This document shows, piece by piece, positions 1 to 7,416 of a stretch of DNA of 23,612 nucleotides. The notes under the pieces were generated by a model. That model was not told where the DNA came from, searched no databases, and saw nothing but the letters and a program-made list of their open reading frames with translations. The translations under genes and the position numbers were made by a program. Positions within the stretch are counted from its first letter, which is position 1. The number at the start of each line of letters is the position of its first letter. Origin of the DNA: an uncultured Eubacteriales bacterium (GTDB taxonomy: Bacteria > Bacillota > Clostridia > Oscillospirales > Acutalibacteraceae); the NCBI GenBank assembly GCA_900316925.1, contig ONEU01000035.1:1-23612 (forward strand), written 5' to 3'.

Positions 1-1423
1 AACGGTCGCCCTCGGTGATGAGGCCGCAGGAAATACCGGCAACCGGTGCCTTGATCGGCACGCCGGCATCCATCAGGGACAGCGTGGAGCCGCAGATGGA
101 GCCCTGGGAAGTGGAACCGTTAGACGAAAGAATCTCTGATACAAGACGGATGGTATAGGGGAACTCCTCAACGGAGGGAATCACAGGAACCAGTGCACGC
201 TCTGCCAGTGCGCCGTGACCGATCTCGCGGCGGCCGGGACCTCGGGAGGGCTTTGTCTCGCCGACAGAGTAGGACGGGAAGTTATAGTGATGGATATATC
301 TCTTGGATGTCTGGTCGTCAATGCCGTCAAGCGTCTGCTGGTCGCTGACAGAGCCAAGTGTCGTAATGGTGAGCACCTGTGTCTGGCCTCTGGTGAACAG
401 ACCGGAGCCGTGTACTCTCGGAAGTACGCCTACCTCGGAAGCCAGCGGACGCATCTGATCCATCTGTCTGCCGTCTACACGCTTCTGCTCGTCCAGCAGC
501 CAGCGGCGTACAATATACTTCTGGGTCTTATAGAGACAGTCGTCAATCTTCTCTGCCTGGTCGGGATAGATCTCATCAAACTTCTCGTGAACGGCATCAT
601 AGATGGGCTTGAGTCTCTCGTCACGGAGCTTTTTGTCGTCGGTATCGAGAGCCACACGAATATCGTCAATGGCGAAGGATTTGATTGCCTCCAGCATCTC
701 AGGATCCGGCTCGTTGCTGGGATAGGAGAACTTCTCTCTGCCGATCTCAGCCTGAATGCCCTTGATGAACTCAATGATCGGCTGGTTAGCCTCGTGACCG
801 GCCATGATGCCGTTGTACATCACGTCATCCGGGATGATATTCGCACCGGCTTCGATCATGGCGATACGGCTGTCGGTAGATGCAACGGTCACAGCCATCT
901 GAGAAACCTCACGCTGCTCCTTGGTGGGGTTGATGACAAACTCGCCGTCTACCAGACCAACGGATACAGCAGAAATCGGGCCGTTCCACGGAACATCGGA
1001 AATGCTCAGGGCGATGGATGTACCGACCATGGCAGCGATCTCCGGCAGACAGTCGGGATCATAAGCCATCACGGTGCACACGATGGATACATCGTTTCTC
1101 ATATCCTTCGGGAACAGCGGGCGGATCGGACGGTCGATCACACGGGAAACCAGGATAGCCTTCTCGGAAGGTCTGCCCTCTCTTTTGCCGTAGCCGCCGG
1201 GGATTCTGCCCATTGCATACTGCTTTTCCTCGAAATCAACGGAAAGCGGGAAGAAATCCACGCCTTCTCTCGGTTTTGCTGCGGCCGTGACAGCCACGTG
1301 CACAACCGTCTCACCATAGCGCACAAGACAAGCGCCGTTGGCAAGCTGGGTCATTTTACCGGTCTCAACCACCAGGGGTCTGCCGGCAAACTCTGTTTCA
1401 AACGTTCTGAAGTTTTCAAACAT
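1..1423 (-). CDS. pnp: Polyribonucleotide nucleotidyltransferase (PNPase), N-terminal 474 codons, cut by the window edge
   Basis: PNPase degrades RNA 3'-to-5' by phosphorolysis as a trimeric ring. The reading frame opens at an ATG (1421-1423) with a GGAGG about seven bases upstream and stays open to position 2. The protein begins MFENFRTFETEFAGRPLVVE and shows the first RNase PH-like domain (VRYGETVVHVAV, RIPGGYGKREGRPSEKAIL, SRVIDRPIRPLFP), the helical linker, and the start of the second RNase PH domain (KRVDGRQMDQMRPLASEVG, HGSGLFTRGQTQVL). It ends in SCGLITEGDR at the window edge. The KH and S1 RNA-binding domains must lie outside. It follows rpsO on the same strand, the classical rpsO-pnp order. 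A long foldback lies in its leader, as expected for a gene controlled through its own 5' end. Identification is firm; only the length is incomplete. Confidence 0.97.
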   Translation of the reverse strand, partial: MFENFRTFETEFAGRPLVVETGKMTQLANGACLVRYGETVVHVAVTAAAKPREGVDFFPLSVDFEEKQYAMGRIPGGYGKREGRPSEKAILVSRVIDRPIRPLFPKDMRNDVSIVCTVMAYDPDCLPEIAAMVGTSIALSISDVPWNGPISAVSVGLVDGEFVINPTKEQREVSQMAVTVASTDSRIAMIEAGANIIPDDVMYNGIMAGHEANQPIIEFIKGIQAEIGREKFSYPSNEPDPEMLEAIKSFAIDDIRVALDTDDKKLRDERLKPIYDAVHEKFDEIYPDQAEKIDDCLYKTQKYIVRRWLLDEQKRVDGRQMDQMRPLASEVGVLPRVHGSGLFTRGQTQVLTITTLGSVSDQQTLDGIDDQTSKRYIHHYNFPSYSVGETKPSRGPGRREIGHGALAERALVPVIPSVEEFPYTIRLVSEILSSNGSTSQGSICGSTLSLMDAGVPIKAPVAGISCGLITEGDR

Positions 1424-1452
1424 GACAAATACCTCCATGATATTATTTTGTG

Positions 1453-1533
1453 GCGGAGGCATCGGTTTAGCAATTAAACCAGGAAACAGGGCCATTGTTC
1501 CCTCGTTTCACTGCTAAAGACCGAAACATCCGC
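1453..1533 (-). promoter_or_regulatory. pnp: Long imperfect foldback in the pnp leader, candidate processing or autoregulation site
   Basis: Between rpsO and pnp the sequence folds on itself in nested blocks. TGCTAAAGACCG (1512-1523) faces CGGTTTAGCA (1463-1472), GAAACAGGG (1483-1491) faces CCCTCGTTTC (1500-1509), and an outer TCCGC (1529-1533) faces GCGGA (1453-1457). There is no T tract after it, so it is not a simple terminator. In Escherichia coli the pnp leader holds an RNase III-cleaved stem through which PNPase represses itself. A similar role here is inference from position and shape. Confidence 0.5.
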
Positions 1534-1563
1534 GGTGCTGGTGTCGGAACTGTAAATGGAATT

Positions 1564-1597
1564 GAAACAAGGCAGTCTGCAAAACAACAGACTGCCC
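1564..1597 (-). terminator. Terminator-like hairpin after rpsO
   Basis: A perfect 9-bp inverted repeat, GGCAGTCTG (1571-1579) and CAGACTGCC (1588-1596), with an 8-base loop, lies 14 bases past the rpsO stop codon. On the minus strand it is followed by TTGTTTC, a weak T tract. It probably terminates only part of the transcripts or protects the rpsO 3' end, since pnp has no clear promoter of its own. Confidence 0.65.
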
Positions 1598-1610
1598 CGA
1601 AACAATTTGC

Positions 1611-1874
1611 TTACTTACGGATACCGAGTCTTGCAATGATGGAACGGTAACGCTCAATGTCTACCTTTGTCAGGTAGCTGAGAAGGCTTCTTCTCTGACC
1701 GATCATCTTGAAAAGACCACGTCTGGAGTGATGATCCTTCTTATGGGTCTTGAGGTGCTCGGTGAGGTCATTGATCCTCTTGGTGAGCAGTGCGATCTGT
1801 ACCTCAGGTGAGCCTGTGTCGCCCTCGTGTGTTGCATACTCTTTGATGATTGCATCCTTTTCTGATTTCAGCAT
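1611..1874 (-). CDS. rpsO: 30S ribosomal protein S15
   Basis: S15 is a small primary binding protein of the 16S rRNA central domain that helps form bridges with the 50S subunit. The 87-residue product has the usual family length and the conserved core GDTGSPEVQIALLTKRINDL, the helix LTEHLKTHKKDHHSRRGL and the C-terminal block IGQRRSLLSYL. It ends ARLGIRK. The ATG at 1872-1874 has an AAGGTGG about eight bases upstream. It is transcribed from the promoter at 1986-2014 through a structured leader and lies directly upstream of pnp, the standard arrangement in bacteria. Confidence 0.98.
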   Translation of the reverse strand: MLKSEKDAIIKEYATHEGDTGSPEVQIALLTKRINDLTEHLKTHKKDHHSRRGLFKMIGQRRSLLSYLTKVDIERYRSIIARLGIRK

Positions 1875-1919
1875 TTTTATCCACCTTTACAGTTATAATT
1901 TGTTAAACCCTCATGCTCA

Positions 1920-1984
1920 GTAGCAGGCTGTGGACTCCCGTTCGGGCTTGATCCTGAAACCGAGGATGGGGCATCAACATTTTC
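1920..1984 (-). promoter_or_regulatory. rpsO: Structured rpsO leader, candidate S15 autoregulatory site
   Basis: The untranslated leader between the rpsO promoter and its start codon contains a CCCG-TT-CGGG hairpin (1937-1946), an ATCCT/AGGAT stem (1951-1955 with 1963-1967) and a neighbouring GATGGGGC block. S15 binds stem-junction structures in its own mRNA leader in several bacterial phyla, with structures that differ between phyla. The role here is inferred from position; the fold was not computed. Confidence 0.4.
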
Positions 1985-1985
1985 G

Positions 1986-2014
1986 ATTATACCATACCTC
2001 TCCGGCTTTTGCAA
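1986..2014 (-). promoter_or_regulatory. Housekeeping sigma promoter of rpsO-pnp
   Basis: On the minus strand TTGCAA (2009-2014) and a perfect TATAAT (1986-1991) are separated by 17 bases. The start point would fall near 1979, giving a leader of about 105 bases before the rpsO ATG. This is a strong match to the vegetative sigma-A consensus. Confidence 0.85.
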
Positions 2015-2085
2015 GTGTTTTCTTTGAGTTTCCCACGGAAATCATTTTTGACCTGCCAGTTACCAGGGAAATTCTTTTTCTGGCG

Positions 2086-2109
2086 AAAAAAGGGGTTCCC
2101 AGGCCCCTT
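2086..2109 (-). terminator. Terminator of the glycosyltransferase gene
   Basis: On the minus strand AAGGGG (2104-2109) pairs with CCCCTT (2090-2095) around an 8-base loop and is followed by TTTT. It lies about 140 bases past the stop of the GT2-like gene and before the rpsO promoter, so it separates the two transcription units. Confidence 0.7.
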
Positions 2110-2249
2110 CCCAAAATCCGCTGACAAATAAATATTTCAGCAACCGGTAAACACTCACTTCTCATCATTTTTGCCGGCAGTCTCTCTGACGGATAAACAT
2201 TCCTGAGACACCGGATACCTGCCAATTGACGGTATCGTTCTTTTTCAGT

Positions 2250-3212
2250 TCAGAGGGGGCGATAATACCAGGGAAGCGTCTTCCAGAGGAAAATACGCTT
2301 CCGCAGAGACGGCGGCGTCTGCGCAGAGGTTTTCAGCAGCTTGTCATAGCCCTTTTGCCGGAGGGATTTCTTGATGGCAGAGTAGCTGAAATTCTCCTTC
2401 TTCAGGATATCCACCACCCCCATCACCACCGACGGCAGCTTGCGGTATTCAAACAGCTCCAGAAGTCCTTTATTCTCCATGTGCAGGAGCTGGGCGTTTT
2501 CAAACACCTTGAGCATCGCCGCAATACGGCTGTAACAGCTTGCATTGAACGCTCCCTCGTCCCGGACATTCAGCTCATGTTCATCCCGCTCCAGACGGAT
2601 ATCCGCACAGGAGACCTTCGGGTCACACAGCAGGACATTATAAATGAATGCTTCGGCATAGCCAAAGTTGCAGTCCTCATAGAACTTGATATGGTGCCCG
2701 AGAAGATAGTCCCGTCTCAGGAGCACCGCAGTGAAATCAAAATACACATGGGAATGGATCAGTTCAGACAGCAGCTCCGTTCCCTTGAGCGGCACCGGAC
2801 CGGTATTCAGATGTCCTGCAACACTTCTGGCGCTCTCACCCTCAAAGGAAGGGACGGCAAATACCAGATCGGCCTGCTCCTTCTCCGCCGTCTGGAGATA
2901 CTCGTTCATATAGTTCTTATACAGGCGGCTCATAAACACAAAGGTCAGATATTTCCCATCGGATTTGTAGATACCCGTGTTGAGCGCAGAGGTGATGGTT
3001 CCTCCCCCGCTCTGGATCACACAGCCCCGGAGGTTATGATTCTTGAGCTCATTGAGGGCAGCAATCACACTATTGTCGGAGGAATTCATATCAATAATGA
3101 TAAGCTCCACCTCTGTCCCCTCTAATGTCCTGGAGACCCTGCGTATGAGTTCGATGAGACGGTCTTTATTATTTTTACAAGGAATGATAACGGAGAGTGC
3201 CACGTTTGCCAT
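2250..3212 (-). CDS. Family 2 glycosyltransferase-like protein lacking the DXD motif
   Basis: The 320-residue product has a GT-A fold start: strand VALSVIIPCKNNKDRL (4-19), then VELIIIDMNSSDNS with Asp41 in the first nucleotide-binding position. SDGKYLTFV (84-92) is the usual lead-in to the catalytic DXD, but here the next residues are FMSR where most GT2 enzymes read D-S-D-D. A later FYEDCNFGYAEAFIYNVLL (178-196) resembles the acceptor-site ED motif. No transmembrane segment is evident, so it is probably cytoplasmic. The ATG at 3210-3212 has AGGGAG upstream. The gene has its own promoter and terminator, so it is transcribed alone. It could be a GT with altered metal use, or a non-catalytic relative. 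The substrate cannot be told. Confidence 0.85.
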   Translation of the reverse strand: MANVALSVIIPCKNNKDRLIELIRRVSRTLEGTEVELIIIDMNSSDNSVIAALNELKNHNLRGCVIQSGGGTITSALNTGIYKSDGKYLTFVFMSRLYKNYMNEYLQTAEKEQADLVFAVPSFEGESARSVAGHLNTGPVPLKGTELLSELIHSHVYFDFTAVLLRRDYLLGHHIKFYEDCNFGYAEAFIYNVLLCDPKVSCADIRLERDEHELNVRDEGAFNASCYSRIAAMLKVFENAQLLHMENKGLLELFEYRKLPSVVMGVVDILKKENFSYSAIKKSLRQKGYDKLLKTSAQTPPSLRKRIFLWKTLPWYYRPL

Positions 3213-3242
3213 GAATGAAGCTCCCTTTTGCTTGATATCTCT

Positions 3243-3251
3243 ATTATATCA
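3243..3251 (-). promoter_or_regulatory. Extended -10 promoter of the glycosyltransferase gene
   Basis: TGATATAAT on the minus strand is an extended -10 element (TATAAT at 3243-3248). The best -35 at 17 bases is TTCGGA, a poor match. It lies directly past the T tract of the glmM terminator, so the gene starts a new unit here. Confidence 0.6.
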
Positions 3252-3295
3252 CACAAAAAGAAAAATCCGAAAAATCTTTCAAGAGATTTTCCGGA
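3251..3295 (-). terminator. Strong terminator of the tyrS-nusB-tsaD-like-glmM operon
   Basis: On the minus strand TCCGGAAAATCT and AGATTTTTCGGA form a nearly perfect 12-bp stem (outer ends 3295 and 3266) with a short loop, followed by TTTTTCTTTTT. It starts about 50 bases past the glmM stop codon. Confidence 0.9.
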
Positions 3296-3343
3296 CTTCC
3301 GATTGCTATTTTTTGTATAAATTCAACAAAGGTCAGAGACCGT

Positions 3344-4696
3344 TCAGCCGATCTTCTCCTTGATGAGTTCAGCCGTTTCCTGGGCAAGACGGGTAATCTT
3401 CTCTTTATCCAGTCCCTCGAGCATGACGCGCACCAACGGCTCCGTGCCGGACAGACGGACAAGGATCCTGCCGTCCTCACCAAGCTGTTTTTTGACATCG
3501 TCGATCTTGTTCTTGATCGCCTGGTTCGTGAAGAAATGCAGCTTACCCTCGCCGGTGACCCTGACATTGATCAGCACCTGCGGGAAGCGTGTCATCAGAG
3601 TAGAAATACTGGAAAGCTGTGCCTGGCGGCGGTTGACAAGACTCAAAAGCTGAGCGGCTGTCAGCTGACCGTCACCGGTTGTCGCGTAATCCAGGAAGAT
3701 CACATGGCCGGACTGCTCGCCGCCGAAATTATACCCTTCCCGCAGCATGGCTTCCAGGACATAACGGTCGCCGACATCGGTGGAAACGAATTTCAGGCCG
3801 TTGTCTGCACAGAAACGGCTGAAACCCATGTTGGACATCACCGTACCGACTGCCGCATTCTTGCTGAGCTTCTTGCGGGACGCAAGATCCAGCGCACAGA
3901 TTGCCATGATGAAATCACCGTCAATCACATTGCCCTTTTCGTCAACTGCCAGACATCTGTCGGCGTCCCCGTCAAAGGCAACGCCTGCCTGCAGACCGTT
4001 TTCGACCACATAGTTCTGCAGCAGCTCCAGATGGGTGGAACCGCACTTATCATTGATATTCACGCCGTCGGGCTGATCGGCCAGCAGATGACATTCCGCA
4101 CCCAGTCGGGTAAAAAGCTCTCTGGCAGTACGGGATGAAGACCCGTTGGAGCAGTCAATCGCAATCCGCATCCCGTCAAGATGATACGGCACGGTGGAAA
4201 TGATATGCTCAATATAGTCCTCCACGGCATTCTCAGCATAGGACACCCGTCCCAGACCGTCTCCGGTGGGAGTGGGATAAGGCTTGGCCTTGTCGATCAC
4301 AATCGCCTCGATCTCTTCCTCCAGGGCATCGGGCAGCTTGTAGCCGTCGCTGGAAAATACCTTGATGCCATTAAACTCAAAGGGATTGTGGGAAGCCGAA
4401 ATCATAATACCGGCATCTGCCTGGTACTGTCGGATCAGAAATGCCACCGCAGGGGTAGGATCAACTCCCAGCAGTTCGACATCCGCTCCCACGGAGCACA
4501 GACCTGCGATCAGAGCCCCCTCCAACATATCAGAGGAAAGCCTGGTATCCTTTCCGATGAGGATTTTCGGGTGTGTATGATGGCTGCTCTCGGTCAGTAC
4601 CATTGCCGCAGCCCTTCCAATATTCATAGCAAGCTCACAGGTAAGCTCGGAATTAGCTATACCTCTTGCGCCGTCTGTTCCGAATAATCTGCCCAT
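3344..4696 (-). CDS. glmM: Phosphoglucosamine mutase
   Basis: GlmM interconverts glucosamine-6-phosphate and glucosamine-1-phosphate, the cytosolic step before UDP-GlcNAc in peptidoglycan synthesis. The 450-residue product matches the family length. It begins MGRLFGTDGARGIAN and has the phosphoserine loop ISASHNPFEFNG (active Ser102), the metal-binding loop DGDAD (242-246), the sugar-binding GGEQSGH (325-331) and the phosphate-binding RLSGTEP (413-419). The ATG shares one base with the stop codon of the upstream tsaD-like gene (TAATG), so the two are translationally coupled. It is the last gene of the T-box operon and is followed by a strong terminator. Identification is firm. Confidence 0.97.
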   Translation of the reverse strand: MGRLFGTDGARGIANSELTCELAMNIGRAAAMVLTESSHHTHPKILIGKDTRLSSDMLEGALIAGLCSVGADVELLGVDPTPAVAFLIRQYQADAGIMISASHNPFEFNGIKVFSSDGYKLPDALEEEIEAIVIDKAKPYPTPTGDGLGRVSYAENAVEDYIEHIISTVPYHLDGMRIAIDCSNGSSSRTARELFTRLGAECHLLADQPDGVNINDKCGSTHLELLQNYVVENGLQAGVAFDGDADRCLAVDEKGNVIDGDFIMAICALDLASRKKLSKNAAVGTVMSNMGFSRFCADNGLKFVSTDVGDRYVLEAMLREGYNFGGEQSGHVIFLDYATTGDGQLTAAQLLSLVNRRQAQLSSISTLMTRFPQVLINVRVTGEGKLHFFTNQAIKNKIDDVKKQLGEDGRILVRLSGTEPLVRVMLEGLDKEKITRLAQETAELIKEKIG

Positions 4697-5646
4697 TAAT
4701 GATCACCTAACCTATCAGTATGTTTTAAGTAGCATAAAAATGCCGTGCCTGCCGCATTGTCGGTGGAAAACTCCGGCAGTGCAAAGCGGGCGTTGAAGCG
4801 CCGGGAAAGCTGCTCCCGGATGATCTGATCGGACATGACGCCGCCGGCAAACAATACCGGCAGCTCGCCGTACTGCTGCAGGAGACCGCTGCACATGGAC
4901 GCAAGCGTTTCCTCCACATACTGCAGGCAGAGTGCCGCCACCGCTTCCCTGGAAGCACCGCTCTCATAATAGCGGCGGCAGCTGTTCTCAATGCCCGATA
5001 AACAGCAGTCGTGGTTCTTTAATGTTGCTCTGACCTTCGGCAGAGGAGCCTGATGCCGTCCGGCAAGCTCCTCAAGCTCACGGCCGCAGGGAAAATCCAG
5101 TCCCAGCATGACACCCACCCTGTCGATCAGCTGCCCGGCATGGAGATCCAGCGTCTTTGCAGCGATCTCTGCCCGGAAAATGCGCTCCCGATCCGGCTGT
5201 ACCAATACAGCCTCTGTGGTGCCGCCGGATACATGGAAAGCCAGAAACCTTTCCCCCAGCAGCTCCTGACAGTCCGCCGACCAGATGGCGGCGGCAATAT
5301 GTCCGCTTTGGTGAGAAAATGTATACAGCGGCAGGTTCATGGCGGCGGCAAGGCTCCTTGCCGTTCCCAGTCCTACCGTGAAGCAGGGCATATACGAACC
5401 CTCGGCATCCCTGGGACGGGACGATACGCCAATGGCGGCAAGCTCTCCGCTGAAGCCGTCAAGGAGCTGTTCCATCATCTGCGGCAGCTGCTGCACATGA
5501 TGGAATACTGCGTCACTCTGCCGCAGACCGCACTCCCCCGGTTTCACGGGCAGCAGCTTCCGCTGTTGGAGCATCCCGTGTTCCTCGGAATAGAGGGCTG
5601 CGGACGTGGTATAATTGCTGGTGTCGATCCCAAGATAATACGGCAT
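4696..5646 (-). CDS. TsaD/Kae1-like (peptidase M22 family) paralog
   Basis: The 316-residue product has the ASKHA fold of TsaD, which makes the t6A modification of tRNA. The metal-binding pair is present as HQSGH (His112, His116) and Asp296 in FSTDNAAGTA. The glycine loop AFHVSGGTTEAVL (136-148) and FAGGVMSDQIIREQL (266-280) are also recognisable. However, the start reads LGIDTSNYTTSAALY instead of the TsaD signature with ESSCDET, and the protein is shorter than usual TsaD. I read it as the second, divergent paralog often annotated peptidase M22 in Clostridia, not the t6A enzyme; its true reaction is unknown. ATG overlaps the nusB stop by one base (TGATG), and its own stop overlaps the glmM start. 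Confidence 0.85.
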   Translation of the reverse strand: MPYYLGIDTSNYTTSAALYSEEHGMLQQRKLLPVKPGECGLRQSDAVFHHVQQLPQMMEQLLDGFSGELAAIGVSSRPRDAEGSYMPCFTVGLGTARSLAAAMNLPLYTFSHQSGHIAAAIWSADCQELLGERFLAFHVSGGTTEAVLVQPDRERIFRAEIAAKTLDLHAGQLIDRVGVMLGLDFPCGRELEELAGRHQAPLPKVRATLKNHDCCLSGIENSCRRYYESGASREAVAALCLQYVEETLASMCSGLLQQYGELPVLFAGGVMSDQIIREQLSRRFNARFALPEFSTDNAAGTAFLCYLKHTDRLGDH

Positions 5647-6089
5647 CAGGCGTCACCGCTCTTTTCTGATGCTTTCGCGATGGAACCGAGAACGCCGTTG
5701 ACAAATGCGCCGTCCTCAGCCGTTGCATAGCTCTTGGCAAGCTCTACCGCTTCGTTGATCGATACACTGGTGGGGACGTCCTCCACATACCGCAGTTCAT
5801 AGACGGCAATGCGGAGGATCGTCAGAGAGATCCTGGAGATACGGTTCTTTTTCCATCCCTTGAGATGTGCTTCGATGAGTGCATCCAGTTCGTCCTTATG
5901 CTCCCGCACACCGACGATCAGCTTCTCGGCATACTCGCCCACCTGGATATCACGGGCGGCAAAGGCGTCATCAAAGGCGTCCTCGGTGCTGTCGTCACGG
6001 AACATACTCTCGAAGACAAAATCGAGAGCCTGCTGGCGCTGCTCATGGCGGCCCATGGTTTTTCTGTCGTTTTTATTTCCCTGATCCAT
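5646..6089 (-). CDS. nusB: Transcription antitermination factor NusB
   Basis: NusB with NusE (S10) binds boxA RNA and keeps RNA polymerase processive on rRNA operons. The 147-residue product carries the family's all-helical pattern: RHEQRQQALDFVFESMF near the N terminus, YAEKLIVGVREHKDELDALI in the middle, and the typical ISLTILRIAVYEL...PTSVSINEAVELAKSYA...FVNGVLGSIA end. The ATG at 6087-6089 is preceded by AGAGGAG at good spacing, which supports the slightly long N terminus (MDQGNKNDRKT). It lies 18 bases after tyrS and overlaps the tsaD-like gene by one base, so it belongs to the T-box operon. In Bacillus subtilis nusB sits instead near the spoIIIA and acc genes. Confidence 0.95.
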   Translation of the reverse strand: MDQGNKNDRKTMGRHEQRQQALDFVFESMFRDDSTEDAFDDAFAARDIQVGEYAEKLIVGVREHKDELDALIEAHLKGWKKNRISRISLTILRIAVYELRYVEDVPTSVSINEAVELAKSYATAEDGAFVNGVLGSIAKASEKSGDA

Positions 6090-6107
6090 CGCTGATGCTC
6101 CTCTGTA

Positions 6108-7340
6108 TTACTGATCTTTGAGAATCGCTTTGTGGAAGATCTTCTTGCCCTTTTTGATGACCACATATCCCTTGTCAAAGGCATCTGTGGTGATTTCTGC
6201 TTTCACATCGGTGATCTTCTGATCGTCGATAGAGATACCGCCCTGCTGGATAAGGCGTCTTGCCTCTGCCTTGGAGGGCACCAGCTTTGTTTCTGCCAGC
6301 AGTTCGATCACACCCAGTTTACCGTCTGCAAAAAGGGCACGGTCAAGCTCCGTGGAGGGCATATTATTGGTATCGGATTTACTGGAGAACAGTGCTCTTG
6401 CACCCTCCAGCGCTTTATTTGCCTCTTCTTCGCCGTGTACCAGCTTGGTCAGTTCAAAGGCAAGGAGTTCCTTTGCCTTATTCAGCTCGCTGCCTTCCAG
6501 CTTCTCCAGCTCCCGGATCTCGTCCATAGGAACGAAGGTCAGCATTTTCAGGCACTTGACCACATCGCTGTCGGCAACATTTCTCCAATACTGGAAGAAA
6601 TCGAAGGGACTTGTTTTCTCAGCATCAAGCCAGACGGCGCCCTTTTCGGTCTTGCCCATCTTCTTGCCCTCCGAGTTGAGCAGCAGGTTGATGGTCATGG
6701 CATAGGCATCCTTACCCAGCTTTCTGCGGATAAGCTCTGTTCCGCCGAGCATATTGCTCCACTGATCGTCACCGCCGAACTGCAGGTTGCAGCCGTAACG
6801 CTGGTAGAGTGACAGGAAGTCATAGCTCTGCATAATCATGTAGTTAAACTCCAGGAAGCTCAGGCCTCTCTCCATGCGCTGTTTATAGCACTCTGCCGTA
6901 AGCATACGGTTTACGCTGAAGCAAGCTCCCACATCCCGCAGCAGTTCCACATAGTTCAGATTCAGCAGCCAGTCACCGTTGTTGACCATGAGAGCCTTGC
7001 CGTCGGAAAAGTCGATAAAGCGGCTCATCTGCTTCTTGAAGCACTCGATATTATGCTGAATGGTCTCCTGGGTCATCATCTTGCGCATATCGGTCTTGCC
7101 GGAGGGATCACCGATCATAGCCGTACCGCCGCCCAGAAGTGCGATCGGCTTATTGCCTGCCATCTGCAGACGCTTCATCAGGCACAGTGCCATGAAGTGT
7201 CCCACGTGCAGGCTGTCGGCAGTCGGGTCAAAGCCGATATAGAATACAGCGTTGCCGCTGTTGATCAGCTCACGGATCTCCTGCTCATCAGTTGTCTGAG
7301 CGATCAGTCCTCGCTCCTGTAATTCTTCAAATACTCCCAT
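6108..7340 (-). CDS. tyrS: Tyrosyl-tRNA synthetase
   Basis: This class I synthetase charges tRNA-Tyr. The 410-residue product has the HIGH-type motif HVGH (45-48), the ALLGGGTAMIGDPSGK block (67-82), the tyrosine-pocket region QSYDFLSLYQ and GGDDQW (189-194), the KMSKS-type motif KMGKT (227-231), and a C-terminal S4 RNA-binding domain (PSKAEARRLIQQGGISIDD). I start it at the ATG of 7338-7340 (MGVFEELQERG) because a GGAGG lies about eight bases upstream of it; an ATG-ATG pair eight codons further upstream has no ribosome binding site. A tyrosine T-box leader lies directly upstream. It is the first gene of the operon. Confidence 0.97.
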   Translation of the reverse strand: MGVFEELQERGLIAQTTDEQEIRELINSGNAVFYIGFDPTADSLHVGHFMALCLMKRLQMAGNKPIALLGGGTAMIGDPSGKTDMRKMMTQETIQHNIECFKKQMSRFIDFSDGKALMVNNGDWLLNLNYVELLRDVGACFSVNRMLTAECYKQRMERGLSFLEFNYMIMQSYDFLSLYQRYGCNLQFGGDDQWSNMLGGTELIRRKLGKDAYAMTINLLLNSEGKKMGKTEKGAVWLDAEKTSPFDFFQYWRNVADSDVVKCLKMLTFVPMDEIRELEKLEGSELNKAKELLAFELTKLVHGEEEANKALEGARALFSSKSDTNNMPSTELDRALFADGKLGVIELLAETKLVPSKAEARRLIQQGGISIDDQKITDVKAEITTDAFDKGYVVIKKGKKIFHKAILKDQ

Positions 7341-7387
7341 TTTCTTTGCCTCCGCTTTCATCATTATGGTATGTTTTTTGGGGGGAC

Positions 7388-7416
7388 AAAAAAGCCCCCT
7401 GCCTGGAACAGAGGGC
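7388..7416 (-). terminator. T-box intrinsic terminator
   Basis: On the minus strand GCCCTCTG pairs with CAGGGGGC around a loop (7394-7416), giving an 8-bp stem with one G-U pair, followed by TTTTTT (7388-7393). The T-box core immediately before it can form the competing antiterminator with tRNA. Confidence 0.9.

Noticed and set aside
215..1477. Plus-strand open frame of 420 codons
   Set aside because: It lies antisense to pnp, whose minus-strand frame carries clear PNPase motifs; the plus-strand translation has no recognisable domain and no ribosome binding site.
2226..3125. Plus-strand open frame of 299 codons
   Set aside because: Antisense shadow of the glycosyltransferase-like gene; low-complexity His/Arg-rich translation without family features.
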